From: Candidatus Gastranaerophilales bacterium
GTDB taxonomy: Bacteria > Cyanobacteriota > Vampirovibrionia > Gastranaerophilales > Gastranaerophilaceae
Assembly: GCA_944325605.1 (NCBI GenBank)
Contig: CALVAX010000001.1
Coordinates: forward strand, 124,001-188,000
Reading direction: 5' to 3'
DNA length: 64,000 nt
The notes under the pieces were generated by a model, which was given only the letters and a program-made list of their open reading frames with translations, did not search any database and had not been told where the DNA came from. How positions within the stretch are numbered: position 1 is the stretch's first letter; every line of letters begins with the position of its first letter. This document shows positions 8,720 through 18,004 of the stretch, in pieces. Made by a program: the position numbers and the translations under genes.

Positions 8720-9355
8720 CTACTGATTCTTTTTTTCTTCTTTTGTAAAAAACTTTTTGCATCTATTCTTGAAAGACCTTTGTTCGTTCAAATTTTCAAG
8801 ATAAGCCGGCTGGCTGATTCCATATCCAAAAGGTCTTAAATCCGATTGTTTTTTACCGTATTTGTCGATTTTTTTGAAATTTTCCAGATCTTCAAACCGC
8901 AATTTCTGCACCATTTTGTATTTATTTTTCTGCTCTCTGTTCAAAAGCTTTTCAAAACATTTGTCGTATTTGTCGCAAATCTTCTTTATTTTCTTCTCTA
9001 TTTTAGAAGATTTTCTTTCCAGCGAATTTATTTCCCGCCTTGAAGAACCTGCCGTGCACAAATCTCTTATTTGTTTTCTTACCAGCAAAAGCTCGTCAAC
9101 CAGAGGAGAAATCTCCTCAAATCTTGCGGTTTCAATCTCCCTTGTTTTGCAAATCTGTGCCGGGGTGAGATTTAGAACATTGTAAATCGTGTTGCGGTCT
9201 TTTCTTATCCTGTCCATAAGAGTGTATGCCTGAACAGGCTTTTCCACATGAATAACCTCATCTTCTATAGTCCGGGGCGACAAAATTGTCTCTGAAAAAC
9301 ATATGCCCGTCGACAAAAAGCTTAATAAAATTACAAAAAATATTTTCTTTGACAT
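8720..9355 (-). CDS. Secreted LTXXQ/CpxP-like helical protein
   Basis: The start at 9355 (MSKKIFFVILLSFLSTGICF) is preferred over upstream Mets because GGGGAGAG lies just before it and it yields a good signal peptide. The mature protein has the motif VLNLTPAQICKTREIE, matching the LTxxQ pattern of the Spy/CpxP periplasmic family. Long charged helices follow (DELLLVRKQIRDLC; SLERKSSKIEKKIKKICDKYDKCFEKLLNREQKNKYK). Family members are periplasmic chaperone-like stress proteins; that role is inferred from the motif alone. The carboxy terminus is basic. Confidence 0.6.
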   Translation of the reverse strand: MSKKIFFVILLSFLSTGICFSETILSPRTIEDEVIHVEKPVQAYTLMDRIRKDRNTIYNVLNLTPAQICKTREIETARFEEISPLVDELLLVRKQIRDLCTAGSSRREINSLERKSSKIEKKIKKICDKYDKCFEKLLNREQKNKYKMVQKLRFEDLENFKKIDKYGKKQSDLRPFGYGISQPAYLENLNEQRSFKNRCKKFFTKEEKKNQ

Positions 9356-9437
9356 TTTCTCTCCCCTTTTTAATAAAAAAATTTTTACATGGATAAACAT
9401 ATTTTTCAATATCTTCATTTTGTTGTAAACTGAATTT

Positions 9438-9806
9438 ATGGAAGAAATTAACTTAAGAAATTACGCTTACCTTGGCGACGCTGTATGGGAACTTCTAATC
9501 CGCCAAAAGACAATTCTTATAACAAACAACGCAAAAAAACTCCACGAAATTACAACCGCCAAAGTAAAAGGGAGTTTTCAGGCTGAACTTCTGGAGGAAA
9601 TAACACCTGTTCTGACTGAAGAAGAAAAAGAAATTGCACGCAGAGGCCGCAACCTTCCGATTCCTGTCGGCAGACGGTCTAACCAAAACGAATACCGCCA
9701 GGCAACCGCTTTTGAAACTCTCATAGGCTGGTGGTTTCAGAATGATAAAGTGCGCTATGACTTTATAATTTCCGCTCTGGAAAAGAAAATTTTTCCGGAT
9801 AACTAA
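9438..9806 (+). CDS. mrnC: Mini-ribonuclease III (MrnC-like)
   Basis: A 122-residue RNase III catalytic domain without a dsRNA-binding domain. The signature NYAYLGDAVWELLIR carries the catalytic Asp, and the second acidic region is YRQATAFETLIGWWF. The intervening KGSFQAELLEEITPVLTEEEKEIARRGRN is typical. Mini-III enzymes mature the ends of 23S rRNA precursors. Length and motif order match the family. It is divergent from the LTXXQ gene and upstream of two small paralogous genes. Confidence 0.9.
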   Translation: MEEINLRNYAYLGDAVWELLIRQKTILITNNAKKLHEITTAKVKGSFQAELLEEITPVLTEEEKEIARRGRNLPIPVGRRSNQNEYRQATAFETLIGWWFQNDKVRYDFIISALEKKIFPDN

Positions 9807-9876
9807 ACCAAATAAATGATAAAATTAAAGTTTTTCTTCTCTTTTGCCGTAAAATAGCAAAAACAGGAGAAAATAT

Positions 9877-10242
9877 ATGTTTAATTCGGTCAACAACCCT
9901 TTCAACAGGGCAATATCCTCTTCTACATCCTCTGACTCAGGCGGCAAAAGACAAAAAGAAGACCCTAAAAAGGAACTCAAAAAATACCTTGAAGAAGAAG
10001 AACCTGATGAAGTCAGACTTGGCGGAATGCCGATTTTGACGGAAGATGAAATCCGTTCAATGGTTAATTCTTATATATCAAACCTTAAATCCGAACACGA
10101 AGACCGCCCGAAGGTTGTCGAAAAACTGGACAAATATCTTGAAAAATTCGACATAGAAAAATTTATGAAGCGAAATCCGAATATGACAAGCCCTGATTTT
10201 TACATGATTATGTACAATGAAACCGAGGGGATTGTTAAATAG
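9877..10242 (+). CDS. Small hypothetical protein, member of a local paralogous pair
   Basis: 121 residues with a Ser-rich and then Lys/Glu-rich disordered start (SSSTSSDSGGKRQKEDPKKEL). A helical domain follows: TEDEIRSMVNSYISNLKSE...EKLDKYLEKFDIEKFMKRNP. The same layout recurs in the next gene (TEADVQEKVQNYIQNI...QQYLNTFDVAKFIKSYG), so the two are paralogues from a tandem duplication. There is no signal peptide or membrane segment. A good AGGAG site precedes the start. Function unknown. Confidence 0.6.
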   Translation: MFNSVNNPFNRAISSSTSSDSGGKRQKEDPKKELKKYLEEEEPDEVRLGGMPILTEDEIRSMVNSYISNLKSEHEDRPKVVEKLDKYLEKFDIEKFMKRNPNMTSPDFYMIMYNETEGIVK

Positions 10243-10335
10243 AGTTTCATTTACACTTCTTAATAAATCCTAAAGTTTTGATTTGTCCTTACCGATAAAC
10301 GACATGTACTATATTTTTAGAAAGGACGGTAACTT

Positions 10336-10725
10336 ATGGAAATTTCAGGAGTATCGGCAGGAGCTTACACATCGGCTGCTGCAGCCGCAGAGGACGAAGA
10401 AAAACTACAAAAAGCGGAAGAAGAAAAAGCCGCAGAAGAAGCTAAAAAAACAGAAAAACAGGAAGGCGATAAAGTTGAACTTTCTTCCAAAGATGACGAT
10501 TACACAGAAGCAGATGTTCAGGAAAAAGTCCAGAATTACATCCAGAACATTCTCTACACAACAAACCTGACAGAAGCTTCCAGCGCACAGCTTCAGCAGT
10601 ATTTGAATACATTTGATGTTGCAAAATTCATCAAATCATACGGCCCGTTTTCAACAACAGCGGAAATTTCAGCCGCATTGTATGCTGTAACAGCCGGAAT
10701 GATTAAGCGTCAGGAAGACGAATAA
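10336..10725 (+). CDS. Small hypothetical protein, second member of the paralogous pair
   Basis: 129 residues with an Ala/Glu/Lys-rich coiled amino-terminal half (YTSAAAAAEDEEKLQKAEEE) and a carboxy-terminal domain sharing pattern and spacing with the preceding gene. An AAAGGA ribosome site lies 10 nt upstream of the ATG. The 93-bp gap between the two genes contains no obvious terminator, so they may share a transcript. Function unknown. Confidence 0.6.
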   Translation: MEISGVSAGAYTSAAAAAEDEEKLQKAEEEKAAEEAKKTEKQEGDKVELSSKDDDYTEADVQEKVQNYIQNILYTTNLTEASSAQLQQYLNTFDVAKFIKSYGPFSTTAEISAALYAVTAGMIKRQEDE

Positions 10726-10754
10726 ATCTTGGTTCTGAGGCAAAATCTCCCCGG

Positions 10755-11207
10755 AAATCCGGTGAGATTCTTCGGTCGCTACGCTCCCTCAGAATGACAA
10801 GAATAATAAAAACAAAATGCCGCGATAGCGTAGTGAACAATAATTGCAGACGAGGCAAACGTCAAAGGCGGGTATTGTCCGAGCGCAGCGAGTTTACCCG
10901 CCAAAATGCCGAGTCTAGCAAATTATTAGCGAACGCAGCGTGCGGCTGGTTTTGCGGCACTTTTGCCACCAAAAGTGCCCCCGTCCGGAGGACAAAACAA
11001 AAACCGGAAGGAGATTCTTCAGTCGCTTCGCTCCTTCAGAATGACGTGCAGGGTGCGAGAGAATTTTTCGGGCTTTGCCTTCAGAATGACAAGACAGAGC
11101 GAGAAGATTCTTCAGGCTTCGCCCTCAGAATGACATAAAGAAGGACGTCATCCTGAGCCACTCTGCCGAACAAAACGATTGAGTATCGTTTGGTGAGAGG
11201 GCGAAGG
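10755..11207 (+). repeat. Long inverted repeat, left arm (about 450 bp)
   Basis: A mosaic of units such as GAGATTCTTCGGTCGCTACG, CCTCAGAATGACA and CCAAACGATACTCAATCG in reverse sense. It is the inverted counterpart of 13,902-14,406. The one open frame inside it (10794-11138) is composed wholly of repeat and is not a gene. Confidence 0.8.
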
Positions 11208-11229
11208 CTCCTCAGTAAAATTTATTTTT

Positions 11230-12555
11230 TTATTTTTCGCTTCGTTCTCTGATTGCAAGCCTTATCGGGGTTCCGAAAAATCCGAAGGCCTCTCTGAGTT
11301 TGTTTTCAATATACCTTTTGTAGTGGTCTTTAAGTAAATCTGCGTTGTTTGCAAATATTACAAAAGTCGGGGGGCAGACGCCGGACTGGGTTGTGTATAA
11401 GATTTTGAGGCGTTTCCCTTTGACTGTTGCGGGCGGATTGAGGGCGTAGAGTTCTTTCATTACTTTGTTCAAAAGCCCTGTCGATACACGTTTTGTACAC
11501 TGTTCGTAAACTTCCTGCGCTTTCTCAAAGATTTGCGGCAGCCTCTGGCGGGTTAAGGCTGAAATATAGATTTTCGGCGCAAATTCAAGAAACGGAATTT
11601 CATTGGAGAGTTTTTTGTCGAATTGGTTCATCGTATTGGATTTTTTATCTTCAATTAAATCCCATTTGTTTACGGCAATAATGATACCTTTGCCGGCTTC
11701 AAGAATAATAGAGGCAATTTTTTTGTCCTGATCGGAAATTCCTTCTTTTGCGTCGATTACAAGAAGGGCAACATTGCAGTCTTTTATTGAGCGGATTGCT
11801 CTGTCGACTGCGAATTTTTCCACTCCGTATTCAACTTTTGCTTTTTTGCGAATTCCTGCGGTGTCGACAATTATGAAATCTTTGTCTTTGTAGGTAATTC
11901 TGCTGTCTATGCTGTCACGGGTTGTGCCGGAAACATCCGAAACTATTACCCTGTTTTCATTCAGAAGGCTGTTTACGATAGAGGATTTTCCGGCATTCGG
12001 GCGGCCGACAATCGCAATTTTTATTGTGTCATCCTCTTCTTCAACAACATCATCCGAAAAATCTACCGTAATAATATCCAGCAAATCTCCGACCCCTCCG
12101 CTTCCATGAAGTGCGGAAATCCCGACAGGATCACCGAGAGCCAGTGAATAAAAATCATTAATCATATAAAGAGATTCGGGGTTGTCAAGCTTGTTCACAG
12201 CAACAACAACAGGTTTTCCGGACTGCCTCAAAATATTTGCAATGTCATAATCGACCGGATTAACGCCGTCTTTCCCGTCGACAAGAAAGACTATTTTGTC
12301 GGCCTCGTCACAGGCAATTCTTGCCTGATCGAAAATTGAAATCATAATCTCATCTTCGTCCCCCGGAACAATTCCGCCTGTGTCGATTACGGTGAAAGGT
12401 TTGTTCTGCCACTCGACGTCAAAATATATTCTATCACGTGTAACTCCGGGCTGATCGTCAACGATAGAGTTTCTTGAACCCAGAAGACGATTGACAAATG
12501 TAGATTTACCCACATTCGGCCGTCCGACTATTGCAACTATTGGTTTTCTGTCCAT
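11230..12555 (-). CDS. der: Ribosome-biogenesis GTPase Der (EngA)
   Basis: Two tandem GTPase domains. The first has G1 GRPNVGKST at residues 11-19, G3 DTGG and G4 NKLD. The second has G1 GRPNAGKSS, G3 DTAGIRKKAKVEYGVEKF and G4 NKWD. A KH-like carboxy terminus (PPTFVIFANNADLLKDHYKRYIENKLREAFGFFGTPIRL) completes the Der architecture. Der acts in 50S subunit assembly and is normally essential. The 441-residue length is standard. It lies alone between the two arms of a long inverted repeat. Confidence 0.96.
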   Translation of the reverse strand: MDRKPIVAIVGRPNVGKSTFVNRLLGSRNSIVDDQPGVTRDRIYFDVEWQNKPFTVIDTGGIVPGDEDEIMISIFDQARIACDEADKIVFLVDGKDGVNPVDYDIANILRQSGKPVVVAVNKLDNPESLYMINDFYSLALGDPVGISALHGSGGVGDLLDIITVDFSDDVVEEEDDTIKIAIVGRPNAGKSSIVNSLLNENRVIVSDVSGTTRDSIDSRITYKDKDFIIVDTAGIRKKAKVEYGVEKFAVDRAIRSIKDCNVALLVIDAKEGISDQDKKIASIILEAGKGIIIAVNKWDLIEDKKSNTMNQFDKKLSNEIPFLEFAPKIYISALTRQRLPQIFEKAQEVYEQCTKRVSTGLLNKVMKELYALNPPATVKGKRLKILYTTQSGVCPPTFVIFANNADLLKDHYKRYIENKLREAFGFFGTPIRLAIRERSEK

Positions 12556-12724
12556 AAAACAATCTTAGCACAAAGCAAAGTCAAAAATGTAACAAAATGT
12601 AAATAGTTTCAAAATTCAAGCCGTTATTTGAATTGGCGCCTGCGGCATAATAAATCAGGCGCAATTATTTTTTATAAAAATACTTTATATATAAAATAAT
12701 ACAAAAATAACAAGAGGATTAAAT

Positions 12725-13633
12725 ATGTCAGAACTGGGCGTTAATAATGTCGGAATACAGCAGAACTATTCTGCTTCGGAATCAAAACCGCAAAATGCTG
12801 CACAGACACAGCAGAAAAATTCTATATTTGGTGATTACAATAACAACGGTACTGTTGATAAGAGTGATTTTAAAGATGCCGCACTGGCGCAGATGGCAGA
12901 AGAAAAAGGTTTGATTGGCAAAGCGTGGGATGCTGTTCACGATATACTGAAAAACATTACATCCGGCAAGCAGACATATATGACTCAAATTTCAAAGGAT
13001 GACAGACAGGGTGTACTCGATGCGTTCAAAAAGAACGGGATAGAATTTAAGGCAAATCCTGACGGTTCCATTGAATATACGATGGAAGGTATTAAAAATA
13101 TATGTTCATGGAACGGAGATGTTTCAAGAATAACAACATTATGTTCTAACGGAAATACAATTTTGTCAGATTACAATCTTGCAACAAATGAAGGCATTGA
13201 TACTGTGACAAATCCTGATGGAACTTTTAAACACGAAGTCAAGTGTGATAAAGATGGTAATATTGTCTCCGTAAAAAATTATGAAAAAAATGAAAACGGC
13301 GAACTTGTTGAATCAAACAAATTTGTCGGAGTAAATCTGAGTACCGGTGATATGTACACAGGGTCAGATCTTGCTAAAATATTTGCAAGACAAAACTACG
13401 AGTTTTCAATTGATTTTAATATATTTATCAGATCAATTTGTCGAGATGTAGAAGATATTTATGGAGCACGCAGCGGGCCGTACAACATAAAAATGAAAGA
13501 CGGCACAGAAATAACGTATGATTACGACTACACAATGGCCATTGCCGGTATTCAGGAACCTAAATTGATAATTTCAAAAAACGGCGAGGTGCTTGAAACG
13601 TACAACAAGAAAGGCGAAGCCATAAAAGAATAG
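12725..13633 (+). CDS. Hypothetical protein with a calcium-loop-like motif (302 aa)
   Basis: An AGAGGA ribosome site precedes the start. The first 35 residues are Gln/Asn/Ala-rich. A dockerin/EF-loop-like segment then follows, GDYNNNGTVDKSDFKDA at about 36-52, with ligands at positions 1, 3, 5 and 12. The remainder has repeated NPDG/DKDGN turns (KANPDGSIEYT, TNPDGTFKHEVKCDKDGNIVSV) suggesting beta-hairpin repeats, and two Cys in the middle. There is no classical signal peptide. It sits with der inside the inverted-repeat pair. Function unknown; a single Ca2+ loop is inferred. Confidence 0.55.
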   Translation: MSELGVNNVGIQQNYSASESKPQNAAQTQQKNSIFGDYNNNGTVDKSDFKDAALAQMAEEKGLIGKAWDAVHDILKNITSGKQTYMTQISKDDRQGVLDAFKKNGIEFKANPDGSIEYTMEGIKNICSWNGDVSRITTLCSNGNTILSDYNLATNEGIDTVTNPDGTFKHEVKCDKDGNIVSVKNYEKNENGELVESNKFVGVNLSTGDMYTGSDLAKIFARQNYEFSIDFNIFIRSICRDVEDIYGARSGPYNIKMKDGTEITYDYDYTMAIAGIQEPKLIISKNGEVLETYNKKGEAIKE

Positions 13634-13901
13634 AAATAAATACGATATAGCAATAGGTCGATAATTTTTATCAAAGTGAATAAGTGCGTTACGTTTAATT
13701 AAAATTTGCGCTGAGCGCCGAAAAGAACCTATTCACTTATTCACCTTAAATAAAGTAAGCAGGCCATCTGATTACCGAAACATTTTTGGTGCGGTAAATT
13801 AAAATTTACCACACCCTACTGTTATCAAACAACACTGTCCGACAACAAAAGACAGCATTCTCTAAAAAATGCAAAGAGATTCTTCTTGTATTTTCGGAGA
13901 T

Positions 13902-14406
13902 CCTTCGCCCTCTCACCAAACGATACTCAATCGTTTTGTTCGGCAGAGTGGCTCAGGATGACGTCCTTCTTTATGTCATTCTGAGGGCGAAGCCCGAAGA
14001 ATCTTCTCGCTCTGACTTGTCATTCTGAAGGCAAAGCCCGAAAAATTCTCTCGCACCCTGCACGTCATTCTGAAGGAGCAAAGCGACTGAAGAATCTACT
14101 TCCGGTTTTTGTATTGTCCTGCGCGGACGGCGGTCGCTTTGATGGCAAAGCGACGCAAACCAGCCGTACGCTCCGTTCTCTAATAATTTGCTAGACTCGG
14201 CTTTTCAGGCGGGTAAACTCGCTTACGCTCAAACAATACCCGCCTTTGACGTTTGCCTCGTCTGCAATTATTGTTCACTACGCTATCGCGGCATTTTTTG
14301 TCATTCTTAAAATCCCATCGCAAATTTTAGTTGGAAGTCTCAGGATGACGTGCCTTTTTCTTGTCATTCTGAGGGAGCGTAGCGACCGAAGAATCTCACC
14401 GGATTT
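13902..14406 (-). repeat. Long inverted repeat, right arm (about 505 bp)
   Basis: The reverse complement of the 10,755-11,207 arm in order and content, with small insertions. Shared blocks include the GCCGCGATAGCGTAGTGAAC block, the CAAAGGCGGGTATTG block and the AACGATACTCAATCGTTTTG block. It encodes nothing credible. The two arms bracket der and the 302-aa gene. Confidence 0.8.
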
Positions 14407-14452
14407 TAAGGTAATTCTTCGTCGTCAGAATAACATATATTATTCATAAAAA

Positions 14453-14483
14453 AGAAAACCGGCGAATTAATAACCGGTTTTCT
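14453..14483. terminator. Terminator downstream of the SLH gene's 3' repeat region
   Basis: A perfect 10-bp stem AGAAAACCGG/CCGGTTTTCT with an 11-nt loop. It is placed to stop minus-strand transcription of the SLH gene after it has passed through the tandem repeats. Confidence 0.7.
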
Positions 14484-14525
14484 TCTGGCAGACGAATATT
14501 TTACTGTTCGGCTGATTTTTGTTTT

Positions 14526-14937
14526 CGGAGTTTTAGGGAATAGTCGAAAGACATTTATCTTTCCTAGCGGCTCTACAGGGTTTGTTGTGGTTAATTTGTA
14601 AAGCGCCTGTGACCTCATTCCGTTCCGGAGTGTAAAAGCACACTTCGTGTTCTTGCATCTTCGGAGTTTTAAGGAATAATCGAAAGACATTTATCTTTCC
14701 TAGCGGCTCTACTGGTTTTGTTGTTTGTTGTGGTTAATTTGTAAAGCGCCTGTGACCTCATTCCGCTCCGGAGTGTAGGAGCACACTTCGTGTTCTTGCA
14801 TCTTCGGAGTTTTAAGGAATAATCGAAAGACATTTATCTTTCCTAGCGGCTCTACTGGTTTTGTTGTTTGTTGTGGTTAATTTGTAAAGCGCCTGTGACC
14901 TCATTCCGTTCCGAAGTGTAAAAGCACACTTCGTGTG
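14526..14937. repeat. Three tandem copies of a 136-143 bp unit in the SLH gene's 3' flank
   Basis: CGGAGTTTT begins copies at 14,526, 14,662 and 14,805. Each contains the hairpin GAAAGA/TCTTTC, GCGGCTCTAC, GTAAAGCGCCTGTGACCTCA and the hairpin block AGTGT..ACACT. Copy 1 lacks a 7-bp GTTTGTT-type insert present in copies 2 and 3. The last copy abuts the SLH stop codon. No coding frame survives across the units. Confidence 0.85.
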
Positions 14938-16989
14938 CTATTCGGAACAGCCGAAAGCAATAGTAACGTGTTCTCTGGGGTTTACAGCAGATATTTTATA
15001 TCCGCGGGGGTCAACAAGGTAAGCAAATTCGTCGCCTGTAGTCTGGAACAAGCCCATTGTACCTGAAAGAGCGGTTCTTGTAATGTCGATAGGAGCTTTA
15101 ACAGTTTCCCAGAGTCCGTCGCTGAGGTTGCGTGCTGCGGCGCCGAATTGACCCTGAAAAGCGTGTCCGAGCATATAACCTGCATCATTAGATACGTTTT
15201 CTACAGCGTTACCAAGGTTAGTTACAACACCGCCGACTGTACGGCCAGTAATACCAACAAGGGAACCGGCTAACGTAAATGGCATTTCAACAAGTCTTGC
15301 AACAGGGTTAACCTGTTTAGATTTGTTTACCTGAGCTTTCAGGATTTGTTTAGGCAGATTAGTTTTGCAGTCGCCGTTTTTAATTGAGGTGAAAGAAAGT
15401 TTCAATGCACCTTTGTCACAGCCTGAAGGTCTGATTACTTCAACAACCTGACCGGTTACTGTAGATCCGCAAGGATAAGTTACACCGTTGATAGTAATAT
15501 CTTCAAGAGTGTTAGCTCTGAAGTACTGACCGACGTGAGAAGATTTTGCAGTCAGCTGGTCGCGCATTTTAACCTTCAATGTCGGTATTTTAACGATTTC
15601 TTCCTGTTCAACAAAAGCATTTTTGCTTACAGGGCAAGCCGGGCAAATGTTGTTTGCGGTTTTCGGGTTAGTGTCATAACCCAAGGCAACACGAACAGTC
15701 TGCATCATGGAAGCTATTTCGGCACGGGTAGCATCGCGGTTCGGCATAATCATGTTCGGATTTGGCATATCTTTAAGAGCGCCGTTTTGAAGAGATTTTG
15801 CAATAGGAATTCTTGCCCAGTTTGGAACACTGGCACCGTCGGCATACTGGCTCAAGATTTCATCAGCCTTGCACTGATCCATATCACAGGTCATACCTTT
15901 TGCAATTGTAGTCAAAGCTTCTGCTCTTGTGACCGGATGGTTTGGTTCAAATTTGCCGTTCGGATAGCCGGCAAGAAGTTTTTCGTTAACGGCTTTTGTA
16001 ATCGCAGCGTTTGCCCAGTTGTGGGTTGGAACATCTTTGAAGATATTTTCCTGAGTTAAACCACAGCTGTCAAGATTGAACCCTTTTACAAGCATTGTTG
16101 CAAATTCCGCACGGGATATATTTCTGTTAGGTTTAAACATTCCGTCAGGGTAGCCGACAACAACGTCATTTATAGCTAATTTGTCAATGTCGCAGGATGC
16201 CCAGTAGTTGTTCGGAACATCCGGAAACATGCAGGATGATGTTGTTGCAGCAGGAGCAGCAGCACCAGTTATGCCTTCTTTAATTTCATACGGAACAAAG
16301 CTTTTTCTGACAGCATCAATTGAGTTTTCTGTTTGAATGTCAATCGGGCAGTTGTTTCCGTCCATAAGTCTTTCATTTCTGTCAATAGGGATACCGTTAT
16401 ATCTTGTAGGATCTTCATTCAGACATGGAAGCTCTGAAGCCGCACCGGTAATTTGTCCGTCAGTTGCAACAGTAACACCGCTAATGTTTGATGAAAGTGT
16501 TCTCGGAGTTCCGGCAAGCGGGGTGTCTGTTGAGAAAATAGAATTAGCGGGTTGCCCTACATAGTTGTTAGTGCCGTAAATTGCGTTAGGGTAGCCGTAA
16601 ACCTGTTTCATGTCTTTTCTGTCAGGTTTTCCGGTTCCGGGGCAGACAGCGCAAGCTGGTTCCGGCGGCTCTTCGCAGCTGATTTCATCAGGACATCCGC
16701 AGTCTGATTTTTGTTTTTCGCAAGGGTCGCAAGGATCAGGCGGACACGGGTCTTTTTTCTTGCAGTCGCAGTCAGGAAGAGCTTTTTTACATTTCGGGCA
16801 CGGAGTCTGTGTTTCACACGGGCAGGCGGGGCCTGTTACAACCGGCAAAGCTTCTTCACACGGGCAAGCCGGGCCTGTTACTGTCGGCATCGGCTGTTCG
16901 CACGGGCAGGCCGCCATTGCTTGATTCAAGGAACACGTTGCTATTCCAACGGCAATTGCAGCTGCCACAGTAAGTTTTTTAATAGTCAT
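14938..16989 (-). CDS. Secreted SLH-domain envelope protein with a Cys/Pro-rich amino terminus
   Basis: A signal peptide (to about residue 26, ...LNQAMA) is followed by a roughly 90-residue Cys/Pro-rich segment of repeats such as CPCEQPMPTVTGPA and CPCEEALPVVTGPA, then DPCPPDPCDPC. Three S-layer-homology units lie near residues 255-430: FPDVPNNYWASCDIDKLA...GYPDGMFKPN...SRAEFATML; FKDVPTHNWANAAITKAV...GYPNGKFEPN...TRAEALTTI; and a divergent third ending TRAEIASMM. The rest resembles a beta-rich domain of the type that anchors outer-membrane components. SLH units bind cell-wall polymer and tether the outer membrane in cyanobacteria and relatives. An AGGAGG site precedes the ATG. The Cys-rich stretch may be disulfide-linked. 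Confidence 0.85.
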   Translation of the reverse strand: MTIKKLTVAAAIAVGIATCSLNQAMAACPCEQPMPTVTGPACPCEEALPVVTGPACPCETQTPCPKCKKALPDCDCKKKDPCPPDPCDPCEKQKSDCGCPDEISCEEPPEPACAVCPGTGKPDRKDMKQVYGYPNAIYGTNNYVGQPANSIFSTDTPLAGTPRTLSSNISGVTVATDGQITGAASELPCLNEDPTRYNGIPIDRNERLMDGNNCPIDIQTENSIDAVRKSFVPYEIKEGITGAAAPAATTSSCMFPDVPNNYWASCDIDKLAINDVVVGYPDGMFKPNRNISRAEFATMLVKGFNLDSCGLTQENIFKDVPTHNWANAAITKAVNEKLLAGYPNGKFEPNHPVTRAEALTTIAKGMTCDMDQCKADEILSQYADGASVPNWARIPIAKSLQNGALKDMPNPNMIMPNRDATRAEIASMMQTVRVALGYDTNPKTANNICPACPVSKNAFVEQEEIVKIPTLKVKMRDQLTAKSSHVGQYFRANTLEDITINGVTYPCGSTVTGQVVEVIRPSGCDKGALKLSFTSIKNGDCKTNLPKQILKAQVNKSKQVNPVARLVEMPFTLAGSLVGITGRTVGGVVTNLGNAVENVSNDAGYMLGHAFQGQFGAAARNLSDGLWETVKAPIDITRTALSGTMGLFQTTGDEFAYLVDPRGYKISAVNPREHVTIAFGCSE

Positions 16990-17149
16990 TTTTACCTCCT
17001 TGTGTTTATGAGGTTTTTACTTTGAAAAACCCCGAAAAGTTTCTTTAAAAAACAAACTTATACCTGATTATGTACGTTACTTCCAGCAACTCACATTACC
17101 GGTTCCGGTAATTCAAGAAGGTAATCTGTTTCTGATTAATATAAAAATT

Positions 17150-18004
17150 TTAATTTATGGATAAATAAGTATCTTTAAGAAGCTTAGCATCCTCTTCAAT
17201 ATTCGGGCTTTCACAGACAAGCGCACCTTTTATGCCAAAGCTTTTCATAACCTTTAACAAATCAATATAATTCATATCGGATTCTTTCAGGTTCAAATGC
17301 TGCTTTTCGCCTTTTGCGGTGTATTCAATACCTGCAAGGTGACCGTGAAAATTGTCAAGCGCATACTGCCCTATTTTAGCACCGATTGTATCAAGGATTT
17401 TAGAAAACTCATCTAATGTATTAAATTTACCGGCCGAGCGTGCGTGAAGATGAGAAAAATCAACACACGGAAGAACATATCCTTCAAACTCTCTGGACAG
17501 CTCGACAATTTCTTCCAAATCTCCCCACTGGGTAGATTTTCCGGTTGTTTCCGGCCTTATCCAGACATTCATATTTTCTTTTTTTATTACGTCAACAATC
17601 TTTGAAATCTGTGTTTTAACCTGATTAAAGACAATTTCTTTATCCTGTCCAAGATAAAACGCAGCATGGAAAGTTATACTGAATGCTCCTGTATCTTTTG
17701 CAGCCTGAGCCGTTTCAAGTATTCTGCGAACACTTGCTTCTACTTTTTCTTCCTCTCTTGAATTTAAGTTCACATAAAAAGGTGCATGGGCTGTCAGAAT
17801 AAAATTCTTATCTTCCCTTGCTTTTTTAACCAGATTTCTGGTATCTTCACTCATCCTGACACCATGGACAAATTCAAGCTCCATGCCGTCAAGATTCATT
17901 TCCTCCAAAATCTCAAACGCTCTGCCATAGCTGCCTTTTCCTGTTGCCAAAGGCATTCCGGCTGTCAAAAAATTCAATTTATCAAAGTTATATAAATTTT
18001 GCAC
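17150..18004 (-). CDS. TIM-barrel protein of the AP endonuclease 2 / sugar-phosphate isomerase superfamily
   Basis: The 284-residue sequence carries barrel-strand motifs of the Xylose-isomerase-like/Nfo superfamily. They include GMELEFVHGVRM, FILTAHAPFYVNL, FSITFHAAFYLG, VWIRPETTGKSTQWGD, VLPCVDFSHLHAR, DNFHGHLAGIEYTAKGEKQHLNLKES and ALVCESPNIEEDA. The His, Glu and Asp residues are placed for divalent-metal binding as in endonuclease IV. Whether it acts on abasic DNA or a sugar is not resolved. The start overlaps crcB by 17 nt, so it is the last gene of a three-gene operon. Confidence 0.75.
   Translation of the reverse strand: MQNLYNFDKLNFLTAGMPLATGKGSYGRAFEILEEMNLDGMELEFVHGVRMSEDTRNLVKKAREDKNFILTAHAPFYVNLNSREEEKVEASVRRILETAQAAKDTGAFSITFHAAFYLGQDKEIVFNQVKTQISKIVDVIKKENMNVWIRPETTGKSTQWGDLEEIVELSREFEGYVLPCVDFSHLHARSAGKFNTLDEFSKILDTIGAKIGQYALDNFHGHLAGIEYTAKGEKQHLNLKESDMNYIDLLKVMKSFGIKGALVCESPNIEEDAKLLKDTYLSIN

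Noticed and set aside
10794-11138. 114-aa open frame on the plus strand
   Set aside because: It lies wholly inside the long inverted repeat; its translation is repeat-unit sequence, and there is no ribosome site.
14406-14690. 94-aa open frame on the minus strand
   Set aside because: It spans the terminator and the first tandem-repeat unit; codon pattern and position fit non-coding DNA.
14526-14937. CRISPR array
   Set aside because: Three 136-143 bp tandem units without short repeat/unique spacer alternation; no cas gene is in the window.
15535-16924. Long open frames opposite the SLH gene
   Set aside because: They are antisense shadows created by the Cys/Pro-rich codon bias of the SLH gene, without ribosome sites.
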